A DNA stretch of 64,000 bases from Pseudomonadota bacterium (GTDB taxonomy: Bacteria; Pseudomonadota; Alphaproteobacteria; Azospirillales; Azospirillaceae): positions 99,092-163,091 of the forward strand of contig JAFAFA010000061.1 in NCBI GenBank assembly GCA_023423695.1, read 5' to 3'. Every line of letters begins with the position of its first letter. The stretch's first letter is position 1. Positions 8,882 to 16,867 of this stretch are shown piece by piece. The notes beneath the pieces are model-generated. The model saw only the letters and a program-made list of their open reading frames with translations, was not told where the DNA came from and did no database searches. The position numbers and the translations under genes were made by a program.

Positions 8882-9424
8882 TCAGCGCTGCTTGACGAGG
8901 GCGCTCTGACCCGCCCAGTTGCCGGTGCCGGCGGACATGTTCTGCATGGAGCTGTGGTTGAACGGACCGACCAGCCCGCCCGAACGCTGGAGCACCGTGC
9001 CGTGCTGCAGGGCGGTGTTGCCGATGCCGGCCGCCGTGTTGCCGATATTGGCGACCGAACCGCCGCTCAGCAGGCCGCCGCTCTTCTGCATCACCGTCGC
9101 ATTCTGGCCGGCGAAGTTGCCGATGCCCGCCGCGGTGTTGCCGACCGTCGCCATCGACCCGCCGCTGAACACGCCGCCGCTCCGCTGCTTCACGAAGGCG
9201 TCCTGGTTGGCGGTGTTGCCGATGCCGGCGGCCAGGTTGGAGACGGTGGCGACGTTCGGACCGGCGAAAGGACCCTTGGACTTCTGCATGACCAGCGCGC
9301 TCTGGTTGGCGGTGTTGCCGATCCCGGCCGCGGTGTTGGAGATGTCGGAGATGTTCTGGGCCATCGCCGGGGCGGCGAACAGGGCGAGCGAAGCGAAGCC
9401 GGTCAGCAGGGAGGTGCGGATCAT
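8882..9424 (-). CDS. Exported curlin-like repeat protein (five repeats)
   Basis: The start at 9424 is chosen for AGGAGA and a proper signal peptide (about 1-23, PAMAQ); the frame stays open upstream only as high-GC noise. The 180-residue protein consists of five repeats of about 31 residues with the core N.AAGIGN.A.Q.A.V.Q(K/R)SGG. Spacing of Gly, Asn, Ala and Gln follows the curlin repeat rule, and basic residues plus a Gly-rich turn close each repeat. It has its own terminator. It is likely an extracellular fibre-forming or matrix protein (inference). Related to the three-repeat protein downstream. Confidence 0.78.
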   Translation of the reverse strand: MIRTSLLTGFASLALFAAPAMAQNISDISNTAAGIGNTANQSALVMQKSKGPFAGPNVATVSNLAAGIGNTANQDAFVKQRSGGVFSGGSMATVGNTAAGIGNFAGQNATVMQKSGGLLSGGSVANIGNTAAGIGNTALQHGTVLQRSGGLVGPFNHSSMQNMSAGTGNWAGQSALVKQR

Positions 9425-9593
9425 GATCTGGTCTCCTGTTTCGGGGCCGCGGGATGCGGCGTGTTGCCGATGGACAGACCCTACCCAAGCCCCGGATTCC
9501 GGGATGTGAGCCGCTCCACAGTCTTCCTGCTTTTGTCGATCCCGCCCTCCGGCCTGCGCCTTCTGTCCGTGCGGAGGGTCGAGGCCGCTCCGG

Positions 9594-10337
9594 TCATCGG
9601 GACGATGCGAGCGCCACCGCATCGGCACCGGCAGCAACCCGCATCGGGCAGGACGGATCGTTCGCCGCGCGCCAGACCGCCTCCGCCACATCGGACGCAT
9701 GGGTGACCGGGCCGGGTTGCTGCCAAGCGGCGAAAACGCTCTCGGCCAGCGGTGCATAGGCTTCCGGAATGCCGCCCTGCATGCGGGCCCGTGCACTGGC
9801 GCTGAAGGACGTGTCCGGCGCCCGGCCCGGAAGCACCAGATGCGTCCGTATGTTGAACGGCTCCAGCTCCAGGGCCAGGGACTCCGTGAAGGCGTTCACC
9901 GCCGCTTTGCTCGCCGTGTAGACCGAGAGCAGATGCAGCGGCTTCAGGGTCACGCTGGAGGTGACATTGACGATGACGCCCGACCTCCGCGCCCTGAACT
10001 GGGGCAGCATGGCCTGCGTCATCGCCATGGTGCCGAAGGTGTTCGTGGCGAAGATTTCGCGTACGGCATCCATCGTCACCCCTTCCAGGGCGCTCAGCAA
10101 GCCGATGCCGGCGTTGTTGACCAGCACGTCGACCGGACCGGCTTCCTCCACCGCCCGCCGGATGCTGTCCGCATCGGAGACGTCGAGGCGGAGGATGCGC
10201 AGACGCTCCGAGTTGGGAAGGACATCCCCGGCCGGCGTGCGCATGGTGGCGATCACCGTCCAGTCACGGTCGAGAAAATGGCGGGCGGTTTCCAGGCCGA
10301 AGCCGGATGAGCAGCCGGTGATGAGAATGGTCTTCAT
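9594..10337 (-). CDS. SDR-family oxidoreductase
   Basis: The 247-residue protein starts at 10337 behind CAGGAG. It is a classical short-chain dehydrogenase: the cofactor motif is TGCSSGFG (residues 7-14), NNAGIG follows near residue 85, then the catalytic Ser of the SSVTL region and YTASK (Tyr and Lys). The arginine after the first beta strand region (TMRTP) suggests NADP(H) preference. It is divergent from an AraC-family regulator whose start lies 98 bp away, so the regulator probably controls it. The substrate is not evident. Confidence 0.9.
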   Translation of the reverse strand: MKTILITGCSSGFGLETARHFLDRDWTVIATMRTPAGDVLPNSERLRILRLDVSDADSIRRAVEEAGPVDVLVNNAGIGLLSALEGVTMDAVREIFATNTFGTMAMTQAMLPQFRARRSGVIVNVTSSVTLKPLHLLSVYTASKAAVNAFTESLALELEPFNIRTHLVLPGRAPDTSFSASARARMQGGIPEAYAPLAESVFAAWQQPGPVTHASDVAEAVWRAANDPSCPMRVAAGADAVALASSR

Positions 10338-10435
10338 GGGATGGCTCCTGTCGCTGAATGCGAAGCGGAGGATAGACGGCAAGGGCTGGACGATCTACAA
10401 TCCGAAATCCAGAAATCGTTTGCAGGAGTCCGAAT

Positions 10436-11380
10436 TTGAGCGATCCCCTGGCGCAGGTGGTCGGCCTGCTTCGGCCGAGCGCCTCATTTTCCAAGCTCAC
10501 CTTCGGAGCCGGTTCATGGCGGGTCCGGCGGACGGAGGCCCGACGCCCGTTCTACTGCGTGGTCCTCGACGGCTCGTGCCGCCTGAGCGTCGGGAAGGAC
10601 GATCCCATCGTCCTCGAGGCGGACGATTTCGTGCTGATTCCCGCCGCCTGCGCGTTCACCGTGTCGAGCATCGAACCGATGCCTCCGGGAGCGGCCGACA
10701 CCGTTCCGGTCGAAGTGCGGCCGGGAGAATTCCTGCTCGGCAGTGCCGACCGCCCGCCGGAGGTGCGCACTCTTGTCGGCTACTGCGCATTCGGTTCGCC
10801 GGATGCGGCCCTGCTGGTGTCGCTGCTTCCGCAACTGGTTCATGTCCGTGGAGGGAAGCGGCTGAGCACGCTGGTGCAGTTGGTGAACGAGGAGTCGCGC
10901 GCGCTGCGGCCGGCGCGCGATGTCATCCTGGCCCGCCTTCTCGAGGTTCTGCTGATCGAGGCGCTGCGCTCCACGATGCTGTCCGCGGGATCGCTGGGTC
11001 TGCTGCGCGGGCTTGGCGACGACCGCCTTGCGGTGGCCCTGCGGCGTATCCACGAGCACCCCGCCCTGCCCTGGACGGTCGCGCAGCTGGCGAAGGACGC
11101 CGCGCTGTCACGATCCACCTTCTTCGAGCGGTTTCGGCAGGCGGTGGGCGTCGCGCCGATGGAGTATCTGCTCCAATGGCGGATGGCGTTGGCGAAGGAC
11201 ATGCTTCGCCGGCGGGATGGCGGCATCGCCGACATCGCGGAGCGGGTCGGCTACAGTTCCGCCAGCACATTCAGCGTCGCCTTCGCCCGTCATGTCGGTG
11301 TTCCGCCGACGGTGTATGCACGCCGGCAGGAGGAGGAAACGGCGATCTCCGATCCTGCGAGAACCGGCGCGGCGGCGTGA
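10436..11380 (+). CDS. AraC-family regulator, cupin N-terminal domain
   Basis: The start is TTG 10436, seven bases after AGGAG. The 314-residue protein has an N-terminal cupin-type ligand domain (about 1-190; FYCVVLDGSCRLSVG) and two C-terminal helix-turn-helix motifs (about 205-305) with LSRSTFFERFRQAVGVAPMEY and a second segment IADIAERVGYSSASTFSVAF. It is divergent from the SDR gene at 9594-10337, the usual arrangement of an AraC activator and its target. The inducer is unknown. Confidence 0.9.
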   Translation: MSDPLAQVVGLLRPSASFSKLTFGAGSWRVRRTEARRPFYCVVLDGSCRLSVGKDDPIVLEADDFVLIPAACAFTVSSIEPMPPGAADTVPVEVRPGEFLLGSADRPPEVRTLVGYCAFGSPDAALLVSLLPQLVHVRGGKRLSTLVQLVNEESRALRPARDVILARLLEVLLIEALRSTMLSAGSLGLLRGLGDDRLAVALRRIHEHPALPWTVAQLAKDAALSRSTFFERFRQAVGVAPMEYLLQWRMALAKDMLRRRDGGIADIAERVGYSSASTFSVAFARHVGVPPTVYARRQEEETAISDPARTGAAA

Positions 11381-11464
11381 CGTCGCCGTCATGCCCGCCC
11401 TCCGCTGCGGTGCGTTGTTGAGCGGCCGCCTTTTCCGCCGTCCGCAAAGCCGGCATCCCCGCCG

Positions 11465-11494
11465 TTGACAGACGGCGCGATGGTCTTCTAGGCT
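11465..11494 (+). promoter_or_regulatory. Sigma-70-type promoter of the thiamin-related operon
   Basis: A consensus -35 hexamer TTGACA (11465-11470) is followed after 18 bp by TAGGCT (11489-11494). Transcription would begin near 11500, just at the first stem of the riboswitch. The -10 match is modest, so the call rests on the perfect -35 and on position. Confidence 0.6.
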
Positions 11495-11496
11495 CC

Positions 11497-11620
11497 GTCC
11501 CGTTCCCAGGGGAGCCTCGTTCAGGAGGCTGAGACACCCGCCGGCCCGGTCCTTCGCGTCCGGGCGACGCGGCAACCCTTCGAACCTGATCCGGGTCATG
11601 CCGGCGTAGGGATGCGGGAC
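11497..11620 (+). promoter_or_regulatory. TPP riboswitch (THI element)
   Basis: The conserved thi-box parts are visible: GGGGAGCC near 11509, GGCTGAGA near 11528, then ACCCTTCGAACCTGATC and the closing GCCGGCGTAGGGA. The terminal stem pairs GTCCCG (11497-11502) with CGGGAC (11615-11620). Thiamin pyrophosphate binding normally represses the downstream genes. A second GTCCCG at 11668-11673 could compete for the same CGGGAC strand and act in the switch. The riboswitch places the following six genes in thiamin or thiamin-precursor metabolism. Confidence 0.93.
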
Positions 11621-11734
11621 GAGAAGGCCTTCTTGGCCGACGCGCAGATCCATACTCCCACAGGCTTGTCCCGGATTCGTTTGTTGCTCCATCGGTCGGT
11701 GCCGCTTGGAGGAAACGGGGCGGGGAGGGTTGGC

Positions 11735-12832
11735 GTGAGCGCGATCTACGACAGGGTCCTGGCCTTCATGGAGGCCGACATCGGAACCGGGGCGGCGGCC
11801 GACGAGGCCTTCAATGCCCTGGCGCTGGCGGTCTTCGCCCACCAGTTCGAGCACAACCAGCCCTATCGCCGCTTCGCCATGCAGCGCGGCCGGACCCCGC
11901 GCGGGGTCAGGAGCTGGCGCGATATCCCGGCGGTGCCGATCAACGCCTTCAAGGATCTGACGCTCAGCTGCCGCCCGGCGGAGGAGTCCGCCCGCATCTT
12001 CATGACCAGCGGCACGACCAAGGGCGGCATCCGGGGCCAGATCCACCACACGACCCTGACGGTTTACGACCGCTCCATGCTGCTCAACTTCCGCCGCCGC
12101 TTCATGCAGGGCGCCGGGGCAGGAGTCGAGCGAATGGCGATGGGCATCCTGTTCCCGACCGAGACGGCGATGCCGAACTCCTCGCTCGCCCATTATCTGG
12201 AACTGGCGCGGGCGGAGTGCGGCACGCCCGACAGCCTTCATTGGATCGGCGAGGCTGGCATCGACATCGCCGGGCTCTACGACCGGCTGGATGCCGCCGA
12301 ACGGTCGGGGGAGCCCTTCGCCCTGCTGGGCGCCAGCTATGGCTTCGTGCATCTGATGGACGCCATGGCGCGCGACGGCCGCCGCTTCGCCCTGCCGGAG
12401 GGGAGCCGCATCCTCGACACCGGCGGCTTCAAGGGCCAGTCGCGCGAGCTGGAACCGGACGAGTTCTACGGCCAGCTTGCCGACTTCTTCGGCGTGCCGC
12501 GCCAGCGCTGCATCAACATGTACGGCATGACGGAGCTGAGCACCCAGTTCTACGACGACGGCAACGCGGTCTGCCCGTCGCTGAAATCCGGCCCGCACTG
12601 GATCCGCAGCCGCGTCGTCGATCCGTTGTCCGGCCGGGACATGCCGCCCGGCAGCATGGGCGTGCTGGTCCACCATGATCTGGCCCACGTCAACTCCGTC
12701 GCCGCCATCCTGACCGAGGACGCAGGCATCCTGGAGGAGGGCGGATTCCGCCTGCTGGGCCGCGTTGCCGGGGCGCAGGCCAAGGGCTGCTCGCTGGCGG
12801 TGGAGGATTTCCTCGCCGCCGCGCGCGGTTGA
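11735..12832 (+). CDS. LuxE-like acyl-protein synthetase (carboxylate-activating ligase)
   Basis: The start is GTG 11735 behind GGGGAGGG; the ATG at 11612 lies inside the riboswitch and is rejected. The 365-residue length matches LuxE-type acyl-protein synthetases, which activate a carboxylic acid with ATP and pass the acyl group to a reductase partner. The phosphate-binding motif MTSGTTKGG and the adenylation motif MYGMTELS are present. The next gene is a LuxC-type reductase with overlapping stop and start, so the pair should reduce an acid to an aldehyde. In luminous bacteria the acid is a fatty acid; here the TPP riboswitch suggests a thiamin-related carboxylate (inference). Confidence 0.82.
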   Translation: MSAIYDRVLAFMEADIGTGAAADEAFNALALAVFAHQFEHNQPYRRFAMQRGRTPRGVRSWRDIPAVPINAFKDLTLSCRPAEESARIFMTSGTTKGGIRGQIHHTTLTVYDRSMLLNFRRRFMQGAGAGVERMAMGILFPTETAMPNSSLAHYLELARAECGTPDSLHWIGEAGIDIAGLYDRLDAAERSGEPFALLGASYGFVHLMDAMARDGRRFALPEGSRILDTGGFKGQSRELEPDEFYGQLADFFGVPRQRCINMYGMTELSTQFYDDGNAVCPSLKSGPHWIRSRVVDPLSGRDMPPGSMGVLVHHDLAHVNSVAAILTEDAGILEEGGFRLLGRVAGAQAKGCSLAVEDFLAAARG

Positions 12833-14322
12833 GCGGGAGCGCGGCCTTGGCCTTCGGCGACGATCCATCCGTCATTGAACTGGCTGGCCATCTGCCCGGC
12901 CTGCCGCCGGAGGCGGTGGAGCGGCGCGTGCTGACCTTCGGGTCGGGTGCTGCGGCGTTGCGCGTGGCGGTGCCGGTGCTGGACGCCGGACAGGTGGAGC
13001 GGGTTGCCGCCACGGTCCGGGCTGCGGCGCGCGGCTATCTCAAGACGCTGCCGACGACGCACATCGTGGGGGTGATAGATGCGGCGATCCAACGGCTGCT
13101 CGACCGCGAGGATCCGTGGCGTCGCCGGGCGGAACGGCTGCTGCCCGTCGTCACCGGCTATGATCCCGAGATGGTCAGGCTGGGGCTGACCGGCTATCTG
13201 AAGACCTTCCGCGCTCATGAGCTGCGCCGTTTCCTGGCGGAGGATTTCGCCAACCCGCTGGTTCTGGACGAGTTCCAGCCGGCGCCGAAGGGCGGCTTCA
13301 CCCGCGCCTTCGGCTCCGACCTGCTGCTGCATGTCTGGGCAGGCAATGTGCCGGGACTGCCGCTGTGGAGCCTGATCTCGGGCCTGCTGGTGAAATCCGG
13401 CACGGTCGGCAAGCTGCCCAGCGCCGAGCCGCTGTTCGCGGGCTGGTTCGCGCAATTGCTGGCGGAAATCGACCCCCGGTTGGGCGAGTGTCTGGCCGTG
13501 GTGTGGTGGAAGGGCGGCGACGCGGCGGCGGAGCGGGCGTGGCTGGCCCAGGCCGACACGGTGGTCGCCTATGGCGGCACTGCGGCGCTGGCGGCGATCC
13601 GCGACCGGGTGCCGGTGACCACCCGCTTCCTGCCCTACGGCCACAAGATCAGCTTCGCGCTGGTGTCGCGCGCCGCGCTGGACCCCCGGCGGGCGGGGGA
13701 GACGGCGCGGCTGTCCGCCCATGACATCGCCCGCTACGACCAGCAGGGCTGCTATTCGCCGCAGACCCTGTTCGTCGAGCGCGGCGGCCGGCTGTCGCCG
13801 CAGGATTTCGCCGCCATGCTCGCCCATGAACTGGCGGCGCAGGCGCGCAAGCACCCGCGCCGCGCCCTGTCGATGGCGGAGGCCGGGGAGGTCGCCGGCT
13901 GGCGCGACGGGCAGGCGATGGGCAGCCTGGACGATCCCGGCCATCTGCTGCTGTCCGATCCGGCGGGCGGCTGGTGCGTCTCCTGCACCGACGCGCCGGA
14001 CGGGCTGGCCCCGACCGCGCTGAATCGGACGATTGCCGTGGTCGCGGTGGACGATCTGGCTGAGGTGGCGAGCCGCGTCGCTCCGCACCGTGCCGTGCTG
14101 CAGACCGCCGGCATCGCGGCGCCGCCGGAGGAGCTGTTCCGGCTGGCCGGGCCGCTGGGGGCGGCGGGGGTGACGCGGCTCTGCGCGCTGGGCGGCATGA
14201 CCGCGCCGGAGGCGGGCTGGCACCATGACGGCCGGTTCAACCTGCTGGATCTGGTGACGGTGACGGAGATCGAACGGTCGGCGGAAGCGCTGGCCGAGGG
14301 GTTGGCCCGCTATGCCGACTGA
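12829..14322 (+). CDS. LuxC-like acyl-CoA/acyl-protein reductase
   Basis: This protein of up to 497 residues resembles LuxC, the NADPH-dependent reductase that takes an acyl thioester from LuxE to an aldehyde. The likely active-site cysteine sits in DQQGCYSPQ, and an aldehyde-dehydrogenase-like motif GNVPGLPLWSLISG is present. Two TTG starts are possible: 12829, which overlaps the luxE-like stop, and 12847, which follows GGGAG at good spacing; I prefer the second slightly. It overlaps the ABC ATPase gene by 11 bp, so the operon is tightly coupled. No luxA, luxB or luxD is present, so light emission is not implied. Confidence 0.82.
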   Translation: MSGSAALAFGDDPSVIELAGHLPGLPPEAVERRVLTFGSGAAALRVAVPVLDAGQVERVAATVRAAARGYLKTLPTTHIVGVIDAAIQRLLDREDPWRRRAERLLPVVTGYDPEMVRLGLTGYLKTFRAHELRRFLAEDFANPLVLDEFQPAPKGGFTRAFGSDLLLHVWAGNVPGLPLWSLISGLLVKSGTVGKLPSAEPLFAGWFAQLLAEIDPRLGECLAVVWWKGGDAAAERAWLAQADTVVAYGGTAALAAIRDRVPVTTRFLPYGHKISFALVSRAALDPRRAGETARLSAHDIARYDQQGCYSPQTLFVERGGRLSPQDFAAMLAHELAAQARKHPRRALSMAEAGEVAGWRDGQAMGSLDDPGHLLLSDPAGGWCVSCTDAPDGLAPTALNRTIAVVAVDDLAEVASRVAPHRAVLQTAGIAAPPEELFRLAGPLGAAGVTRLCALGGMTAPEAGWHHDGRFNLLDLVTVTEIERSAEALAEGLARYAD

Positions 14323-15094
14323 CCCCACAGCCTTCCTGAGCTTCGAGGGCGTGCGCTTCGATTACGGTGGTGCGGCCATCGTCGACGGCGTCGACTGGTC
14401 GGTCGGCCGGGGCGCGGTCCACTGCCTGCTGGGGCGTAGCGGCTGCGGCAAGACCACGCTGCTGAAGCTGGCCGCCGGCCTTCTCGCCCCCGCCGCCGGA
14501 CAGGTGCGGCTGGACGGGGCGGCGGTGCGCGGGCCGGGCGATGCGGTGGGCTTCGTCTTCCAGGCGCCGACGCTGCTGGAATGGCTGACGGTGCTCGACA
14601 ATGTGCTGCTGCCGGTGACGCTGCACCGTCGCGCTACGCCCGACGACCGCGCCCGCGCGCTGGACCTGCTGGAACTGGTCGGGTTGGCGGGGCTTTCGGA
14701 GCGCGGGCCGCGCGCGCTGTCGGGCGGGCAGCAGAGCCGGGTGGCGCTGGCCCGGGCGCTGATCGCCGATCCGGCATTGCTGCTGCTCGACGAACCCTTC
14801 GCCGCGCTCGACGCCCTGACGCGCGAGGAGTTGCAGGAGGATCTGCTGCGGCTGTGCGCGCAGCGCGGCACCACCGCGCTGTTCGTCACCCATGACATCG
14901 CCGAGGCGGTCTATCTGGGCGACCGGGTGGCGGTGATGGCGGACGGGCGGCTGCGCCACAGCGTCTCCATCGACCTGCCGCGCCCGCGACCATGCGACCT
15001 GCGCTACGGCCCGCGCTTCAACGCGCTGTGCCGCGAACTGCGCCATGCGATGGACGGCGCGTCCGGGCTGCGGCGGGCGGAGGCGGCGGAATGA
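14312..15094 (+). CDS. thiZ: ABC importer ATPase, ThiZ-type
   Basis: This 260-residue ATPase of the nitrate/sulfonate/taurine-like subfamily has Walker A (GRSGCGKTT), signature (LSGGQQSRVALARAL), Walker B (LLLLDEP) and the H-loop THDIAEAV. It overlaps the reductase gene upstream by 11 bp and the permease gene downstream by 4 bp. With the permease and NMT1-like binding protein it forms an importer of the ThiXYZ type, a family assigned to uptake of pyrimidine precursors of thiamin. The assignment to thiamin rests on the TPP riboswitch plus family; the exact substrate is unknown. Confidence 0.85.
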   Translation: MPTDPTAFLSFEGVRFDYGGAAIVDGVDWSVGRGAVHCLLGRSGCGKTTLLKLAAGLLAPAAGQVRLDGAAVRGPGDAVGFVFQAPTLLEWLTVLDNVLLPVTLHRRATPDDRARALDLLELVGLAGLSERGPRALSGGQQSRVALARALIADPALLLLDEPFAALDALTREELQEDLLRLCAQRGTTALFVTHDIAEAVYLGDRVAVMADGRLRHSVSIDLPRPRPCDLRYGPRFNALCRELRHAMDGASGLRRAEAAE

Positions 15095-15840
15095 CGGTCC
15101 GCATCGCCGCGATCCTGCTGCCGCTGCTGCTTCTGGCGGGGTGGGAGGGCTACTGCCGCTGGTCGGGCATTCCGGCGCTGGTGCTGCCGCCGCCCTCCGC
15201 CGTGGGCGCGGCGCTGTGGAGCGGTCTGGCGAGCGGACGGCTGCTGCCGCATCTGGCGGTGACGGCGGCGGAGATGGCGCTGGGGCTCGGCATCGGCTGC
15301 CTCGTCGGCTTCGTCGCCGGGGTGGCGCTGGCGGAGGTCGCGGGGCTGCGCCGCCTGCTCTATTCCTATGTCATCGCCAGCCAGGTGGTGCCGAAACTGG
15401 CGCTGGCGCCGCTGTTCATCCTGTGGTTCGGCTTCGGCATGACCTCCACCGTCGCCATCACGGCGCTGATCTGCTTCTTCCCGCTGCTGGAAAACACGCT
15501 GACGGGCCTCGACCGCGTCGATCCGGCCAAGCGGGAGCTGTTCCGCATGCTGCGCGCCGGGCGCTGGCGCACCCTGACGCGGCTGAAAATTCCGTCCGGC
15601 CTGCCGGTGATCCTCGCCGGGCTGCGGGTGGCTGTGGTGCTGGCGCTGGTCGGCGCCGTGGTGGGGGAGTTCATCGGCGGGCGCCAGGGGCTCGGCGCCT
15701 CGATCATCGCCGCGCAGGGGATGATGGACACCCCGCTGATGTTCGCCCTGTTCGCGGTCATCACCGCGCTGGGCATGCTGGTGTATCAGGCCACTCTGCT
15801 GGTCGAGCGGTGGCTGCTGTCTCGACAGGCGAAAGGATAA
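15091..15840 (+). CDS. thiX: ABC importer permease, ThiX-type
   Basis: The start is ATG 15091 in an ATGA overlap with the ATPase stop; the frame extends upstream but those residues are not membrane-like. The 249-residue protein has about six hydrophobic segments and the binding-protein-dependent permease (EAA-like) region near residues 140-165 (RVDPAKRELFRMLRAG...LPSGLPVILAGLR). It is of the SsuC/TauC/ThiX class. It is cotranscribed with the ATPase and binding protein, and forms the membrane channel of the proposed thiamin-precursor importer. Confidence 0.87.
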   Translation: MTVRIAAILLPLLLLAGWEGYCRWSGIPALVLPPPSAVGAALWSGLASGRLLPHLAVTAAEMALGLGIGCLVGFVAGVALAEVAGLRRLLYSYVIASQVVPKLALAPLFILWFGFGMTSTVAITALICFFPLLENTLTGLDRVDPAKRELFRMLRAGRWRTLTRLKIPSGLPVILAGLRVAVVLALVGAVVGEFIGGRQGLGASIIAAQGMMDTPLMFALFAVITALGMLVYQATLLVERWLLSRQAKG

Positions 15841-15846
15841 CGGGCG

Positions 15847-16857
15847 ATGGGGCGGGGAATGGGGCTGTTTTCTCGTGCGGCGGGGATGTCCGCCCTCGTC
15901 GGGGCGCTGCTGCTGGGCGGCGTATCGGGCGCGCTTGCGCAGGCATTGGACAAGGTGACGGTGGCGGGCTGGAGCCAGCCGATCAGCGAGATCACCAATC
16001 TGCTGGCCGAGCCCGACAAGGGCTTCTTCAAGGCCAAGGGCATCGCGCTGGACTATGTGCCCGGCACCGGCGGCGGGTCGGCGATTCAGACCATGCTGAC
16101 CGGCAAGGCCGACATCGCCTTCACCGATCCCGCCGCCCTCTATCTGGCGCTGGACAAGGGCGAGAAGCTGGTCGCCATCTACAACATCTATCCGCAGAAC
16201 GTCTTCAACGTGGTGTCGCCCAAGGCCAGCGGCATCACCAGGCCGGCCGATCTGAAAGGCAAACGCGTCGGCGTCTACAGCCTGTCGAGCGGCACCCGCC
16301 AGAATCTGGCCGTGCTGCTGCATCAGGTCGGCTTGAGCGAGAAGGACGTGACCATCGAGGTGACCGGCCTGCTGAACTTTGCCCCGGTGATCCAGGGGCA
16401 GGTGGATGCCACGGCGGCGACCGACACCGGCCTCTACGTCGCGCGGCTGAAGGGGCTGCCCGAAGTGACTGTGATCGAGGTGCGCGACAGCCTGAACCTG
16501 CCGAGCGACATCTTCGTGGTGACGGAGGAGACCTACCTCACCAAGAAGCCGCTGCTCGCCCGCTTCCTCGCCGCCTATCGCGACAGCGCCGCCTGGATGA
16601 TCGCCAACCCGGAGGAGGCGGCCCGCATCGCCGTCACCCGCGCCATCAATGGGTCGGACGAGGCGGTCAACCTAGGCATCATCAAGCTGCGCAACGCCTC
16701 CACCGTGTCGGAGACGACGGAGCGCGAGGGGCTGGGCGCCTTCGATCCCGGCGTGATGCAGAAGGGCGCCGACACCTTTCACCAGCTGGGGCTGATCGCC
16801 CGCCCGCTCGACATGGGCGCGGTGGTGCGCACCGACCTGATCCCACCCAAGCAATAA
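15847..16857 (+). CDS. thiY: NMT1/THI5-like periplasmic binding protein, ThiY-type
   Basis: The 336-residue protein begins with a signal peptide (about 1-31) and continues as an NMT1/THI5-like binding domain. Typical parts are WSQPISEITNLLAEPDKGFF, GGGSAIQTMLTGKADIAF and LKGKRVGVYSLSSGTRQNL. The family binds pyrimidines of thiamin synthesis, but also sulfonates and nitrate, so ligand choice depends on context. It lies 6 bp after the permease gene. The glycine-rich loop GTGGGSA and the CxxC-free sequence give no further hint. The TPP riboswitch makes a thiamin precursor, degradation product or carboxylated derivative the best guess. Confidence 0.83.
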   Translation: MGRGMGLFSRAAGMSALVGALLLGGVSGALAQALDKVTVAGWSQPISEITNLLAEPDKGFFKAKGIALDYVPGTGGGSAIQTMLTGKADIAFTDPAALYLALDKGEKLVAIYNIYPQNVFNVVSPKASGITRPADLKGKRVGVYSLSSGTRQNLAVLLHQVGLSEKDVTIEVTGLLNFAPVIQGQVDATAATDTGLYVARLKGLPEVTVIEVRDSLNLPSDIFVVTEETYLTKKPLLARFLAAYRDSAAWMIANPEEAARIAVTRAINGSDEAVNLGIIKLRNASTVSETTEREGLGAFDPGVMQKGADTFHQLGLIARPLDMGAVVRTDLIPPKQ

Positions 16858-16867
16858 CGGGACCGTC

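Noticed and set aside
11612..11734. ATG at 11612 as start of the LuxE-like protein
   Set aside because: It lies inside the riboswitch closing stem; GTG 11735 has a strong ribosome site and gives family length.
12829..14322. Bioluminescence function from LuxE/LuxC similarity
   Set aside because: No luxAB or luxD is present and a TPP riboswitch controls the operon.
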